Positions 12,167 through 23,550 of a DNA stretch of 64,000 nt are shown in pieces. Each line of letters starts with the position of its first letter. Positions within the stretch are counted from its first letter, which is position 1. The DNA is from Sipunculus nudus (lineage: Eukaryota > Annelida > Sipuncula > Golfingiida > Sipunculidae): positions 66,677,917 to 66,741,916 of the forward strand of contig CM049319.1 in NCBI GenBank assembly GCA_026874595.1, in the 5' to 3' direction. The notes under the pieces are model-generated. The model saw only the letters and a list, made by a program, of their open reading frames with translations, made no database searches and was not told where the DNA came from. A program made the position numbers and the translations under genes.

Positions 12167-13050
12167 CGCAATGCCTGCAGATATTTGCCTGATTTTTGGT
12201 ATGTGGGCAGATAATGACCAGTTACAGATCGAGTTCGCGTTTCGTCCCCGTTGACCTACTTTTGACCGTTTTACGGCTTCTAAACTTAGAAAATTTCATG
12301 AAAAATAGAAATTTTCATGACAAATACACATGTACGCACTTTTTTCGCAATGCCTACAGATATTGGCCTGTTTTAGTATGTGGGCAGATAATGACCAGTT
12401 ACAGATCGAGTTCGCGTTTCGTCCCGGTTGACCTACTTTTGACCGTTTTACGGCTCCTAAACTTAGAAAATTTCATGAAAAATAGAAATTTTCATGACAA
12501 ATACACATGTACGGACTTTTTTCCGCAATGACTGCAGATATTGGCCTGATTTTTGGTGTGTGGGCAGATAATGACCAGTTACAGATCGAGTTCGCGTTTC
12601 GTCCCGGTTGATCTACCTTTGACCGTTTTACGGCTCCTAAACTTAGAAAATTTCATGAAAAATAGAAATTTTCATGACAAATACACATGTACGGACTTTT
12701 TTTCGCAATGCCTACGGATATTGGCCTGATTTTTGGTGTGTATGCAGATATTGACTAGTTACAGATCGAGTTCGCGTTTCGTCCCGGTTGACCTATTTTT
12801 GACCGTTTTACGGATCCTTAACTTAGAAAATTTCATGAAAAATAGAAATTTTCATGACAAATACACATGTAGGGACTTTTTTTCGCAATGCCTGCAGATA
12901 CAGCCCTGATTTTTTATGTGTGGGCAGATAATGACCAGTTTCAGATCGAGTTCGCGTTTCGTCCCGGTTGACTTACTTTTGATTGTTTTACGGCTCCTAA
13001 ATATAGAAAATTTCATGAAAAATATAAATTTTCATGACAAATGTACATGT
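12167..13050 (+). repeat. Core tandem repeats, five units of about 179 bp
   Basis: Five neighbouring units share GACCAGTTACAGATCGAGTT, CGTTTCGTCCC, TTTGACCGTTTTACGG and a small inverted repeat (GAAATTTTCATGACA next to TTTCATGAAAAATAG). Divergence between units is only a few percent except in the last, suggesting recent homogenisation. Open frames across the array come from the repeats and are not genes. Confidence 0.95.
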
Positions 13051-13068
13051 ACATGTACAGCCGTTTTT

Positions 13069-13750
13069 AGCCCTCAGCTCATAGGCTGATGGGCTATTGT
13101 TGTCACCCAAGCTGTCCGTCTGTCCGTCCGTCCATCTGTCTGTCCGGTTTCTGTCTGTCTTTCCGTTCCGCGTCTGTTAACTTTTACCTTGTGAGCGGGA
13201 TATCTCTAAAAGGATTCACCGTTGGAATTTTATTTCATCAGTGAAGATGTATATCGATAAAATCTCGGTCAAGTTCGAAGATGGGTGACCTTGACCCATT
13301 TTTCTACTTATTAGAGCTGATTATAGAAAAACACTCTGAAGCTTATATCTCAGGAACCATTGTGTGGATTTTCACAAAACTTACTAAGATCATTGGGACT
13401 GATGGTCTGTACGTGCTGCACAATTTTGGTGGTGCCACCTGCAATTTCTGATTTTTTAAATGAAATTTTATCGGATTTTTTCAATTTTGGCCTTTTGTGC
13501 AGGATATCTCCAAAGGTATTCAACACAGGAACTTCATTTCTTCAGTGCTATTGCATTATATTTACAAAATCTTGGTCAAGTTCAAAGATGGGTGATCTTG
13601 ACCTACTTTTCAAGGTCACAGAGCTTAATGTAAAAAAAAACTTAGGAGCTTATTTCTCAGGAAGCATTTGGTGGATTGTTATGAAACTTGGTATATACCT
13701 CTCCAATTTAAATTTATAAATACTGATTATCAGCTTTTGCTAATATTCTA
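13069..13750 (+). mobile_element. Second palindrome-headed element, nested in the first
   Basis: Interrupts the 180-bp core array. It opens with a palindrome at 13069-13095 (arms AGCCCTCAGC and GCTGATGGGCT, one bulged base), then GCTATTGTTGTCACCC, then a CT-rich run of TCTGTCCGTCCGTCC, then two diverged units of about 307 bp (GGGATATCTCTAAAAGGATT near 13197; AGGATATCTCCAAAGGTATT near 13501). It ends TTTGCTAATATTCTAG directly before core sequence resumes, so it too finishes in CTAG after a weak hairpin. The parallel with the host element suggests a second Helitron-like family. A 119-codon frame at 13360-13719 has no recognisable domain. Confidence 0.55.
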
Positions 13751-14156
13751 GTTTCGCAATGCAATGCTTGGCCTAATGTTTGGTCTGTGGCGCATAATGA
13801 CCACTTGCAGATCGAGTTCGCGTTTCGTCCCAGTTACCCTATTTTTGACCATATGACAGATCCTGAACATAGAACATTTCATGAAAGGCAGAAATTTTCA
13901 TGAAAAATGCACATATATGGACTTTTTTTCACAATGCCTGCAGATACTGGCCTGATTTTTGGTGTGTTGCTTGATAATGACCCGTTACAGATCGAGTTTG
14001 CATTTTGCCCTTGTTGAACTACTTTTGACCTTACAACACCTCCTGAACTTAAAAAAAATTACAAAATTTAACAAATGTTTCTAATTTTCCCCAGGCTTGG
14101 GCATTCGTGTCGTTCCGACACATCTAGTTTCTTTCATATAGTTAACTTCCATTATA

Positions 14157-14606
14157 TAAGAATGAAGGAAACTTTTTTTTGGTGGAGGTAACCGCCTCCA
14201 TTTTTGTTAATGCTGTCTTATCTAATTCTTAACCTAAGTATGTACATCTGCAGAGTTTCCATTTCGTTTTGGGAATACTTGACAGGGCGGTAGCACTCGC
14301 TTCCTATCATTTTTATATCCTGGTGTCACCAAGGCCGGTGTGTACCGCACCTGCGGGTCTTGGGTGTATAATCATCCCCATTCCTGGGTCATAACACCAA
14401 GGAATCCCCCGTTTCACTCAGTATGTGAGTGAAACACGGCTGTGGGGCACAACCTCCCCATTAAGCCTGCAGAGCGCTCACCTTGGGTGGGGGCAGACCG
14501 TGATAAACCTCACCGCATCGGCTGAGATTCGAACCCACGATCTCCCGGCTTTGATTCCTGCACTCTACCCCTGAGTCACAGAAGCCGGTAAGAATGAAGG
14601 AAACTT
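14157..14606 (-). mobile_element. Complete tRNA-derived SINE, family A, with 18-bp target-site duplication
   Basis: The element (14175-14588, 414 bp) is flanked by perfect direct repeats TAAGAATGAAGGAAACTT at 14157-14174 and 14589-14606. Read on the minus strand it starts with a tRNA-like head: A-box region TGACTCAGGGGTAGAGTGC and B box GGGTTCGAATCTC, spaced as in a tRNA. A body of about 330 bp follows, with an A run at the end (T run at 14175-14180 on plus). This is what LINE-mediated insertion of a Pol III transcript leaves. Poorer copies lie at 4670-5049 and 45449-45660. It landed about 30 bp beyond the Helitron-like end. I cannot name the family or its central domain. Confidence 0.93.
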
Positions 14607-14639
14607 GATTTTTATTTATATATATGGTTCAGACACCAG

Positions 14640-16080
14640 TTTTTAAACCAGTTATCACACTTTGTCCGTCATCCATATGTTAGTCCGTTTGTCTGTCCGT
14701 CCGTTAACGGGGCACAAATCGTACCTCTGGACCTAAAATCTTCTAACTTTAAGTCCACTGAAATTAGGTCCCCGTTACCTATATCCTCCGAGCTAAGGGG
14801 CTGGTAAGTAACCCCCTGAATAATTAAAAATTTTCTACATAAGATCCAGTATCTGAATGACTAATGCATTGATCGCCACGCTTCTTTGTATGAAATAATC
14901 TGGAGTGTTTCATCAGTTTCTTGAGACTAGTGGCGCCACCTTTTTTTACGCATTTTCTCTATTTTTGAGACTTTCAAAAATGCGGTCTACCATTTAAAGG
15001 GCACAAATCGTAACCATCAGACCTAGAATCCTCTTACCTTACATCCTGGGAGGTCCTTGAAAAATCTCCTTGGAAACCTGAAATTAGGTCTCTGGTACCT
15101 ATATCCTCCGAGCTATGGTTCTCGTATGTACCTCAAAGAATAATTAAAAATTTGATACAAAGCTCTCGTATCTGAATAACTAATGCATTGATCGCGACAG
15201 TTCTTTGCATGCAATATGATCATGGAATGTTTCATCAGTTCATGCAGACTGGCGGGACCTACTTTTTTTTTATTGTTTATACATGGTTATTGTCTATTTT
15301 TAAGACCATCAAATGAAGAGGTTTTCCGTTAACAGGGCACAAATCTTATATTCGTTGGATCTAGAATATTCTATTTTAAGATCCAGGAAGGTCCTTGGAA
15401 AATATTCTTGGAAACCGAAAATATTCTTAGGTCTCTGTTACCCTTATCCTTTGTGTCATGAGGCTCGTTAGTACTAATAAAATAATTAAAAAATTGACAA
15501 AACAGCTTCCATTATCTGAATAGCTAATGCATTGTTCGCAATGATTCTTTGCATGAATATTGATCATGGAGTGTTTCATCAGATTCTGTAGACTAATGAC
15601 GACGCCTGCTTTTTTTTCGATTTGTTACGCATTTTGATTTTCTTCTCGATTTTGAGACCTTCAAATAAGAGCCTGGCTGTTAAGAGGGCACAAACTGTAA
15701 CCATTAAACCTAGAATCTAGCTTCTATCTGTACATCCAGGGAGGTCTTAAATCAATTTGGAAACCTTAAATTAGTTCATAGTGACCTATATTCTGCAAGA
15801 TATGTGAATGAATATAATTTCTATAATAGCTATAGGACAGATTTGCATAATTGGTTACGGTTGGACCTAGAAACTTGTAATTTGATTAAGATCCAGGGAA
15901 GAGTTCCTGTAAATATTCTTGGAAACCTGAATTGTCACTGTGAAATATATTCTGCAAGCTGTGTATCAGAACATGATTTTAACAATCTTCTTGTCAGATT
16001 GGCACAAATGGTAACAGCTGGATGTGGAATAAGGTCACTGAAACCTATATCTAAGGTCTATTGGCAAAATGCATAATTTT
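14640..16080 (+). repeat. Array of 290-350 bp repeats with CT-rich leader
   Basis: After a leader holding TTTGTCTGTCCGTCCGTTAA (about 14687-14706), units begin GGGCACAAATCGTA or close at about 14710, 14999, 15335, 15686 and 16006. Each carries a GGACCTA-AAT segment, CCAGGGAGGTC, GGAAACCTGAAATTAGGTC, ACCTATATCCTCCGAGCTA, CTAATGCATTGATCGC and GTTTCATCAG. Divergence grows to the right. The leader resembles the CT-rich leaders of the two preceding elements, so this may be a third family of the same type, but no terminal palindrome or CTAG end is clear. Related fragments lie at 32840-33130 and, reversed, 54180-54425. Confidence 0.8.
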
Positions 16081-17246
16081 GAGCACTCTAGGAGTCATGT
16101 ACCCATTGTTCAAGGTTTCTTGAATGATGCTATATGCATAGAAGGAAGTCATGATGAACATTATTAGCAAATTATAGCTGGTACACCTTTAAAGTAAACA
16201 TACGCGAAATCACACACAGACACGCGAGCGCACAAAAGCAGACGAATATATATTCTTAGACAATACAGTTTATATTGCCGTAGAGGATGAATGCGCTCTA
16301 CACCGATTGCAGTCCTAATTTTACCTGAAAGAGTGTAGTCCGCAAGCAGAAATACCAATTCCAGTTGTTTGTGTTTTGACTTTTAGCTGTATGAATCAAT
16401 ATTATCTTTGAATATGCGGCGTTTCGTCTTATGAAGTTGACACTCTTTGCCCCTTTGAATAGTTCCTTTCTGAAGGTGTCGATGATGTCTGTACGAATCT
16501 AACTTGTAAGGGCGCTCAGAGCGTACTCATGTTAGCGCAAAGTTAAATATCACTGTTTAGACGTACTTAGATCGAGTCCCCTAATCGATAAAACCAATCA
16601 CGTGTCTCTGTAACATGAGGGCACTGCTGAACTCAGTAAATAAAAATCACCTCCACAAAATTGGGAGTAAATAATTATGCCTTTCACGTTCCCTGTAATC
16701 ACTCTTTATACCATAGTAATGACGTCAACGCAGCAGTTGCTTAAATTGAGAGCACAAAGGAAACCGCTTTTGTGGTGGGAAGCCAAAGATTGACCCACGC
16801 GTTTTTTTAGCCTTTATTGAAACCGTGAATCAGTGAGGTATGAAAAGGTGTTTTTTTTACGGCAAAAGATGCTTAATATATACTTTTCAGTAAATGGATA
16901 AGGGATCCCTGATGATTTTTTTTTTTCAATTTAAGGAAATTCAGTTTCCCGTTGACGAACTCGGACACACACAGTTCCACACCTATAAAGTATGTGTATC
17001 TAGACCAATATTTTGCATTTGATTTGCGCGCAACTCAATGTTACCTGTAATTATAACCAACTCATAAAAAAAAACTGTTAGGGAAATAAAGGAAAATGAT
17101 TGCACTTGTTTGAATTAAATATGAATGTGAATTAAGTATGTTAATTTAGACCTTATAATCTAAGCTATGCCTTGCATTGGTATAAAAATGTATCATATGA
17201 CTTTATACACGAGTATTTTTGAGTTCTATTGACAAAACCATACCTT
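16081..17246. other. No gene seen
   Basis: Mixed-composition unique sequence. Frames are short and featureless; no tRNA-like structures or long repeats are visible. Confidence 0.45.
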
Positions 17247-17549
17247 ATTGCCTCCGCCAGGAGGGTATGTTTTCATCCCCGCTCATGTGTGTGTTTGTGT
17301 GTGTGTGTGTTAATAAAAAAAAACTCAAGTTATCATAACAGGAATCAGATATCTTCAGGACTTTTCGGGAATGGGGCAATAAAGTATCGATTAGATTTTG
17401 GCATGGATCCGGCACATCATCCTGATTCAGGCACGCAATCAAGGATTATTCACAAATGTACAGTCATTTATGCAAGAATGAACCTGTAATTTTGGCCCAA
17501 ATAATGAATGACGGGAGCTTCAGCTCTTTAGAAAGTATATTTCTAGTCC
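17247..17549 (+). repeat. GCCTCCGCC-type dispersed repeat, copy 2
   Basis: Starts ATTGCCTCCGCCAGGAGGG, continues TATGTTTTCATCCCCGCTCA, then a GT microsatellite (17286-17310). A body follows with GGAATGGGGCAATAAAGTAT, ATTAGATTTTGGCATGGATC and GGATTATTCACAAATGTA, and a tail ending TTTCTAGT. The opening is characteristic of a short interspersed repeat common in marine invertebrates. Overlapping frames here on both strands are shadows. Confidence 0.65.
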
Positions 17550-19359
17550 ATACATTGGGAAAGTCGCATAAACTTTTTCTTTCTTGTCTAACTGCTTTCT
17601 GAGGTGGCAATTTACAAAAACCCTGATTACTTTACATAAATTAATTGGTAATTACTAATTAATTACTAATTTGATCCGGGCGCAGTATTAGGCGATAAGT
17701 ATCCTTAGAGGTCAGCGGATACTTCGGATGTGACTCTTCGAAGAACGAAGGCGGATGCATCACTTTTCAAAATCCCTTTAAACCTCCCAAATGCTTTGTC
17801 AATTTCGCGGGGGCTTATGATAATAACATTAATTAATTAATTAATAGAAATATAGAACGAAGATGAAGATAGCCAGATGATTAAAATGATATGTTGTGGA
17901 TATAAGCCTTCTTGTTTTAAGATTAAATGATCTCGGTGTTTGGAATATTGGTTAATAAAATTAATGGTCTTTTTTGATAGTGGTGAGAATATTCAATGAC
18001 CACATATGAGCAGTTGCAGGATTATTGATAGTCTTAAGCCAAGCCTACACGTAACGAAATTTGAGATAATTACATCAAATACTGATCAGCAACAATGCTG
18101 ACCATGAAACAGTTAGTTCTATCCATCGCAGAAAGTAAGCTTTATACGCTACTAGCTGATAAACCCGGTATACCGGGCTTTTTAGCGGGGTTGCGGATAT
18201 GTATTAATTGAGAGGAATAGTGGGACCCTTTTTTATTCAAGAATTAAAAGAAAGTATAGATTTTCAGTGGTTTGGCACGACAATAGTGTAACTCACGCAC
18301 CACTCTGAGGCACAACACTTCTGTAAACAGCAAACGTTTCTGTCCAGCTGCTTGTATCATAATTTTGCCACTTAGTTTTATCTGCATCTTACTTTTCCAT
18401 TAAATTAATCCTGAGTGATCCTCGAGTCGCTTCAGAAATTCATACAGCGATATGTTGACCATGAAGACCTGCATGGTCAGTGGTGATGTTGACATTATTT
18501 TGCGAACCGGAATAGGACGCGGGGGCACTCGGGTTTTTGATGATCTTTGACTGGTTACGTATAAAGTACAGGTAAATGTGAGGAAGACATTAATTCAACA
18601 TAGCTTAACTAAACCTCTAAATTAATTGGATCAGGAAGACATGAAAGATGAATTAAATGTCGTTTTAAGGAAAGGAAACTGTTCCTGAAGAAGGAAACAG
18701 AAATTGCATAACTCGTTTGTAGCAAAAGCGGACCCAAGGGGAGTCCATGGGGTCGTTCCCCCTTTTCAGTTGCAACCTTTTCCAATCGTAAGAGACCAAT
18801 TTTTAGGCCTGGAACGTTCGCCCTCACCCCAAACCAAATCTTTTCCGGAAATGGAGACCTTGCATTAGGTTTTGCCATTAATCCTCCTGGGTGGAACCCC
18901 TCCTTTACGTAAAGCGAGCCAGAGTCATGATTTACATAATTACTGACCACACACGTGGGTAAGAGCCTTTGTCAAATGTCAGCCCAAATATGCATAAAAA
19001 TCCGTATTGAAAGCAAGGTTATTCATTTGCACGAAAGTCCTTAAATCGGCTTAATTCCGGGCTTGCGGTGACCACCGAAGGCAGTTCGGCTGTTTTTGGT
19101 GATAGCTTCCGCTCATATCAGAAAATACGCAAAAATCACTCAAAATGATGTGTACTTTAAAAATTAGTTATTCTTAAATCGGCCATGTAACTGAGGGAAC
19201 AATTACCTTTAAAGTAAGGTATAGCACAGTATCATACGCAACGCGGTTTCAGAGAACATTGCGAACACAGGTGGACCGAATTCCTTTTATAAGTATTAGA
19301 TGAACATGGAGGAAATATAAAAAAAAGAAGGCAAGGGGAAGGACTAAGCCACTTCAGCC
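17550..19359. other. Mostly unannotated; short partial copy of the 19360 MITE at about 18030-18080
   Basis: The partial copy reads AAGCCTACACGTAACGAAAT and corresponds to the left arm of the element at 19360. A palindrome CCCGGTATACCGGG lies at 18164-18177. The minus frame at 18609-18950 (113 codons) has no recognisable domain and I do not call it a gene. Confidence 0.4.
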
Positions 19360-19562
19360 CAGCGTACACGTCATGAAATTTAGATGCGATTCGATATGAA
19401 GCCTGTCACGAAACCAAGAATTTTAAACATATAAACTAAGATTTGATACGTAGCATTGATCTTCATACTTAAACATACACGTTGCGAAGACAAGGAGCCT
19501 GGAATTCATGTCGTACCCTCCTTCGTTTTTCATCGTATCAAAATTTCGTAATGTGTACGCTG
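19360..19562. mobile_element. MITE-like element with about 30-bp inverted ends
   Basis: The left end CAGCGTACACGTCATGAAAT is matched by the reverse complement of the right end, CAGCGTACACATTACGAAAT, and similarity continues into TTTGATACGAT, giving imperfect terminal inverted repeats of about 30 bp on a 203-bp element. There is no coding capacity. The CAGNG start would suit a hAT-type element, but I could not find the expected 8-bp target duplication, so the superfamily is open. Confidence 0.55.
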
Positions 19563-22500
19563 TGACCAACGCTTGTCGTATGAGAAATCTCAACAAGTCG
19601 AACGACCCGTCTCAGGTGGTTCCTGATTGTTGAGCAACGTTAATTCGTGCGATTGCTTTATATATAATAAATATAACCGCAACTGGTCTTCTGCTGACAA
19701 ATCGCAGTCAGTCGCCGCGACTGCTTGTTTTCTGCCTGTTCTACTCATAAACATCTTACACAACAAAGGGAAAGGACCTTGTTGTTTTCTTACTGGGAAA
19801 ATTTGTTAAAAGATAAAGGGACCTGTTCACGTACCAGGCATGTTAAATATACACGATATATAATATTTGCTCTTATGGTTTCTGCCTATGTACTAAAATG
19901 ATCTGCTTACTCCTGTACACTAGTGTTCTAGAATATAATAATAGCATGCATGTCAAATTGTGGCCATCACGCTCGACTTCACACATCAAGATTCAGTCTC
20001 TTCTCTTTCTTCCTTCATGTTTTCTTCTCTCCTTGTTGGAAGTTGTTGCTTATGCGCAAGATAAGACATCTGATCATGCGGTCTTGTTATGGTACACAGA
20101 CACACATGGATTATGTTTACTCAAACGCAGAACCATAACAACGTATTAAACAGATGAAATGGACAGAGTAAGTCTTTCTTTTGCTGGGGAAACTTGTATT
20201 CGGCCAAAATGTACCAATGGTGTGAGATAAGGCACATAATATTGCAAATGTTGATGCACCTTTAAATGAAAGAAGTTTGATTGCGTGACACGATACATGA
20301 AGGCAGTTTTTGTGAAGTATGCAAGTAAAGTATGAATCTCCAAAGCATGGGAGGTGATATATACAGCAATCCATTTGACTATTTTCCTATTTTCTTTAGA
20401 ATAATCTGCAGATTTCCAAAATGTTTCCTTCATTGCTGGAAATGATGTTTCCAACATCTGCTGTTTATCGACACACAATAGAGAGCACACGACAGAGAGC
20501 AAATTCTCCGCCAATACTTGATATCCATCTTGAAGGAATTGCAGCTGTGATCGTGTATATTCATGCCGTCAGTTTTGCCCCGTTTAGTCTAAGAAACGCA
20601 TTTTTTATTGGGTTTCCATCTGAGAGCCAAGTCACATCTGAGCTACAATCACCTGCGACCGCGACTTGTCACAGTATCCAGGCGGTGGTGGCGATAAATT
20701 CATTAATCAGTAAATACCTCTGTCCTTGGTCCATGATTGCTATTATCAATATTTACTGAATAAAAACAATAGCATCACTTGTTTATAAAGAGGTTGAATT
20801 ACAGAATTATTTAGCAGAATAAACTATGTCGAGGGGTCACCATGAGCCGGACAAAGTGATATTAGAAGGCGTGCCAACATTAGCTAAATATAGGTAAGAG
20901 TACGATAAATTGGATTTTCCAAAACTGCCTTTTCTAAATAAGTATCCCTTTATAGGGTGTCCGCTAGAGACGTTAGACCGACCGTATATTCATGTCATTT
21001 TTCATTTTCCTTAGTCATACGCATATGCAAAGAAATAGCTGGGGATTCAGAGGTGGCGTAGAAGGGGAGCGTTATTGGAAATACAAAAAAAAATGCACGT
21101 TTGATTCACGCTTGGTTTTGCGTCTTCGCCGTTTTCTTCACTACATCTGCATGAGTGAGTTACACTTGTTAACATCTGCCCACGGTGTTGAGGAACCCCT
21201 TCCACCCCACCCCCCATCTCTTCCTTTCTACTTAGATGCTGTGTCCGCCCCTGTAAAGTGAAGACCCCTGTCGAGTTGTAAACAACTATTACCATAAAAA
21301 AGAGTTTTACAATGGAATGATGTTGACTCATTTTTCTGTAAATACAGATACAACAGTTTGAACAACAAGAGACAATAGATCGGGTCTAAAGATTTTCCTT
21401 CTGGATGTCATTACCATTCGGATTTAAATCACTCTCTTTTGAAAACTGGTTATGCCCACTACATCCAGTTTGGTTATTTTGTAACGCTAACATAGTTCAT
21501 ACAAGACGTTGATTGTTTACTCAGACAAATTAGAAATGACCTTGCTGCCAGTTATATCGTTTCATGTAAGAAAACATAGGCCAAGTCTTTGTTGAGTATA
21601 ACTTAGTGAAAGTTGAACTGCAAATCCTTCAGTGGTGTTAAGGAGCGTAGATTTCCCCGGCCGCCTGAGTATTCTTCCAAAACATAACAGATTTGATCTA
21701 ACCCTCTTTGCTTCAAGATTTACTTTTCTTATAAGTAAAAAGTCCCACGAAAATACCTAGCAGATCAACTTGTCTCCCTGCACATTGATCGTAAATGTGA
21801 AGTGAGAATTACGGGGAGTTCCCGTCGAAAGCGCATTTTTTTATTATATGGTTGAGGTAAGTGCACAGAGAATACTCGGTGAAACGGGAAGAGATAACAG
21901 CAAAGTTCAATTTACAAGCAGTTTTCAGAGGAGTTATGTCAACAGGATGCCTTTTTGTCAACGGAGCACAAACGATGCTATTTCTCATATGTTCATGCGT
22001 CCCACTGGAGCTATCAATTTCGGACAAGGTGATAGCGCTAAAACATTAAACTTCGATATTTAAAATAATATTATTAAAATGATATAGATACTCATATATA
22101 AATCAGGTTAAAAGACATCATTAGAAGTATCATTTAAATGTAATATTGGTTGGAAATATAGAGGAATCCTTCCCGCTTGATTTGTTCCAAATAGTTCCGC
22201 AGAGACCGTATGGTTAAAAATATGGTGTCTCCGGCCAAGCCGAGATTGCCTCTGCAAGCACCATTTTGCAAGAGAGCTGGAAAAGTTGCATAAGTCCTCC
22301 TGTTTCTTCTCTGGCTGAATCCAGTCCGTTGTAGAAGCAATTACGGATAATAAATAAAGGTGCTTAAACACTACGGAGATTGCTTCTTGAAAGGGAGAGG
22401 GGATTTACCGTGCAAAGGGAAGAGATACAGTGCATACATTTTCCCACTAATTTCCTAAATGGCCCTCCAAACAATCTATGAGTGACTATTTATTGTGGTG

Positions 22501-23431
22501 CTGAGGTAATTGTTCTTTGACCTTAATACCTCTTTCTTAGACAAATCTCCATTTCAACGATCTAATTTTGCTTATAAGCTTGTGTACAACTTGAGTATAC
22601 ACTGACGAATTTGTTCGTAAAATTATATTGAAATCCTGTCCTATCGTGTTACGATACATAGACCATATGCAAACATTTCCCAAAAACAAAAAGACGGTCA
22701 GAAAGGGAGTAGTTAACTAAAAATGTTGCCTCTTCCTAGCAGCTTCTTTCTTCTGAGGCCACATTGTACTCGCGTTTCACCTTGAACAAAAATAGATTAA
22801 ACAAAGAAAATGTGCATGTTTATTATCTACCTGATAATAAGGTCAAATTCCCCAATGCACGTTAGTTACTTACTTGAACGATTTCCTCGACAGCCTTGCG
22901 TAGGAATACGCCCATTGGTAATTACTTGGGTTAATTAGTTTACTCTTTGTTTAACCTTCAATTTTGCCTGGTCCTGACCTCTTTTTGAGTGAGGGAAAAA
23001 ACACAAGTTTAAATGGTTTACTATAAGTGCACTTGTCCCCTTGTTAAGTTTTTTTAAAGGCTTTGTTGGAAGTATCTGCCTCCTTGTTCAAATGCGTAAA
23101 CAGACTTTTTGTTTTTACTGTGAGGTTTTTTAAAAACTCTCTCTCTGTGTTGTGTCAACTTCCTTTCGTATTTGTATTTTATGAAACTCAGTTTTACACA
23201 TGATTACACATCCTTGTTTGTAAATATTTGAACGCCACAGGTTAATATCCTTCTATATTTTGCGGACACGGGCAAAGCGTTTACCTGGCTTCTTTGAGGA
23301 AACGGATGTTATGGCCGCGAAACTCTCTCCACCTATGTATTCCACAGGGGCTTGTCACAGAAGAATGAAAATAATAATATCCATGAATTTTGAGCCACAA
23401 AACCCAAGAATAAGCGATATAGCCCGTTCTG
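19563..23431. other. No recognisable gene
   Basis: Contains several overlapping 80-120 codon frames on both strands (around 19898-20759 and 20992-21331) with no recognisable domain, splice context or codon character. One at 20146-20514 minus is the longest. I see no repeats longer than microsatellite scale. Confidence 0.45.
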
Positions 23432-23496
23432 ACATAAACAGCTTCCTTGACTGCTTAATAATGTTGTTATTAAGAAGTCAAGGAAGCTGTTAATGT
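23432..23496. ncRNA. Long near-perfect hairpin (small-RNA precursor-like), unassigned
   Basis: The arms are 29 nt (23432-23460 and 23468-23496) with only two mismatches and a 7-nt loop ATGTTGT. The stem core on the left is ACAGCTTCCTTGACT. Length and shape resemble a miRNA precursor, but animal miRNA hairpins usually have more bulges. A small inverted repeat or foldback MITE fragment is equally possible. It matches no miRNA I remember. A TA-rich microsatellite follows immediately. Confidence 0.3.
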
Positions 23497-23507
23497 AAGA
23501 TATTTAT

Positions 23508-23514
23508 ATATATT

Positions 23515-23545
<31 letters not shown>

Positions 23546-23550
23546 ATATT
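23508..23550. repeat. TA-rich microsatellite
   Basis: Interrupted (TA)n with TTTATA variants, directly after the hairpin. Confidence 0.95.

Larger units (their letters stand above)
12061..14127 (+). mobile_element. Helitron-like, pearl-type non-autonomous element with 180-bp core repeats
   Basis: The left end is a strong palindrome at 12061-12085: arms GCCCCCGCCAC and GTGGCCGGGGC, AAA loop, one mismatch. A CT-rich run with repeated TCCGTC follows. Core repeats start CGCAATGCCTGCAGATA at 12167, 12346, 12524, 12704 and 12884, and again at about 13755 and 13930, so seven units of 175-180 bp with an interruption. The right end is a 6-bp perfect hairpin GTGTCG-TTC-CGACAC at 14107-14121, then AT and CTAG at 14124-14127, the classic arrangement of a Helitron 3' terminus (hairpin just before CTRR). 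The palindrome plus tandem-core layout matches oyster pearl elements as I remember them. It encodes no Rep/helicase, so it is non-autonomous. The exact left boundary is uncertain. Confidence 0.7.

Noticed and set aside
15804-16076. 90-codon plus frame
   Set aside because: Lies in the diverged right part of the 290-350 bp repeat array; no domain.
18164-18185. Palindrome followed by T run, resembling a bacterial terminator
   Set aside because: The setting is eukaryotic with no transcript or gene upstream; a 14-bp palindrome with a short T run is not meaningful here.
20146-20514. 122-codon minus frame with a 112-codon plus frame opposite
   Set aside because: No recognisable domain, no coding context, and overlapping frames on both strands in ordinary sequence are expected by chance.
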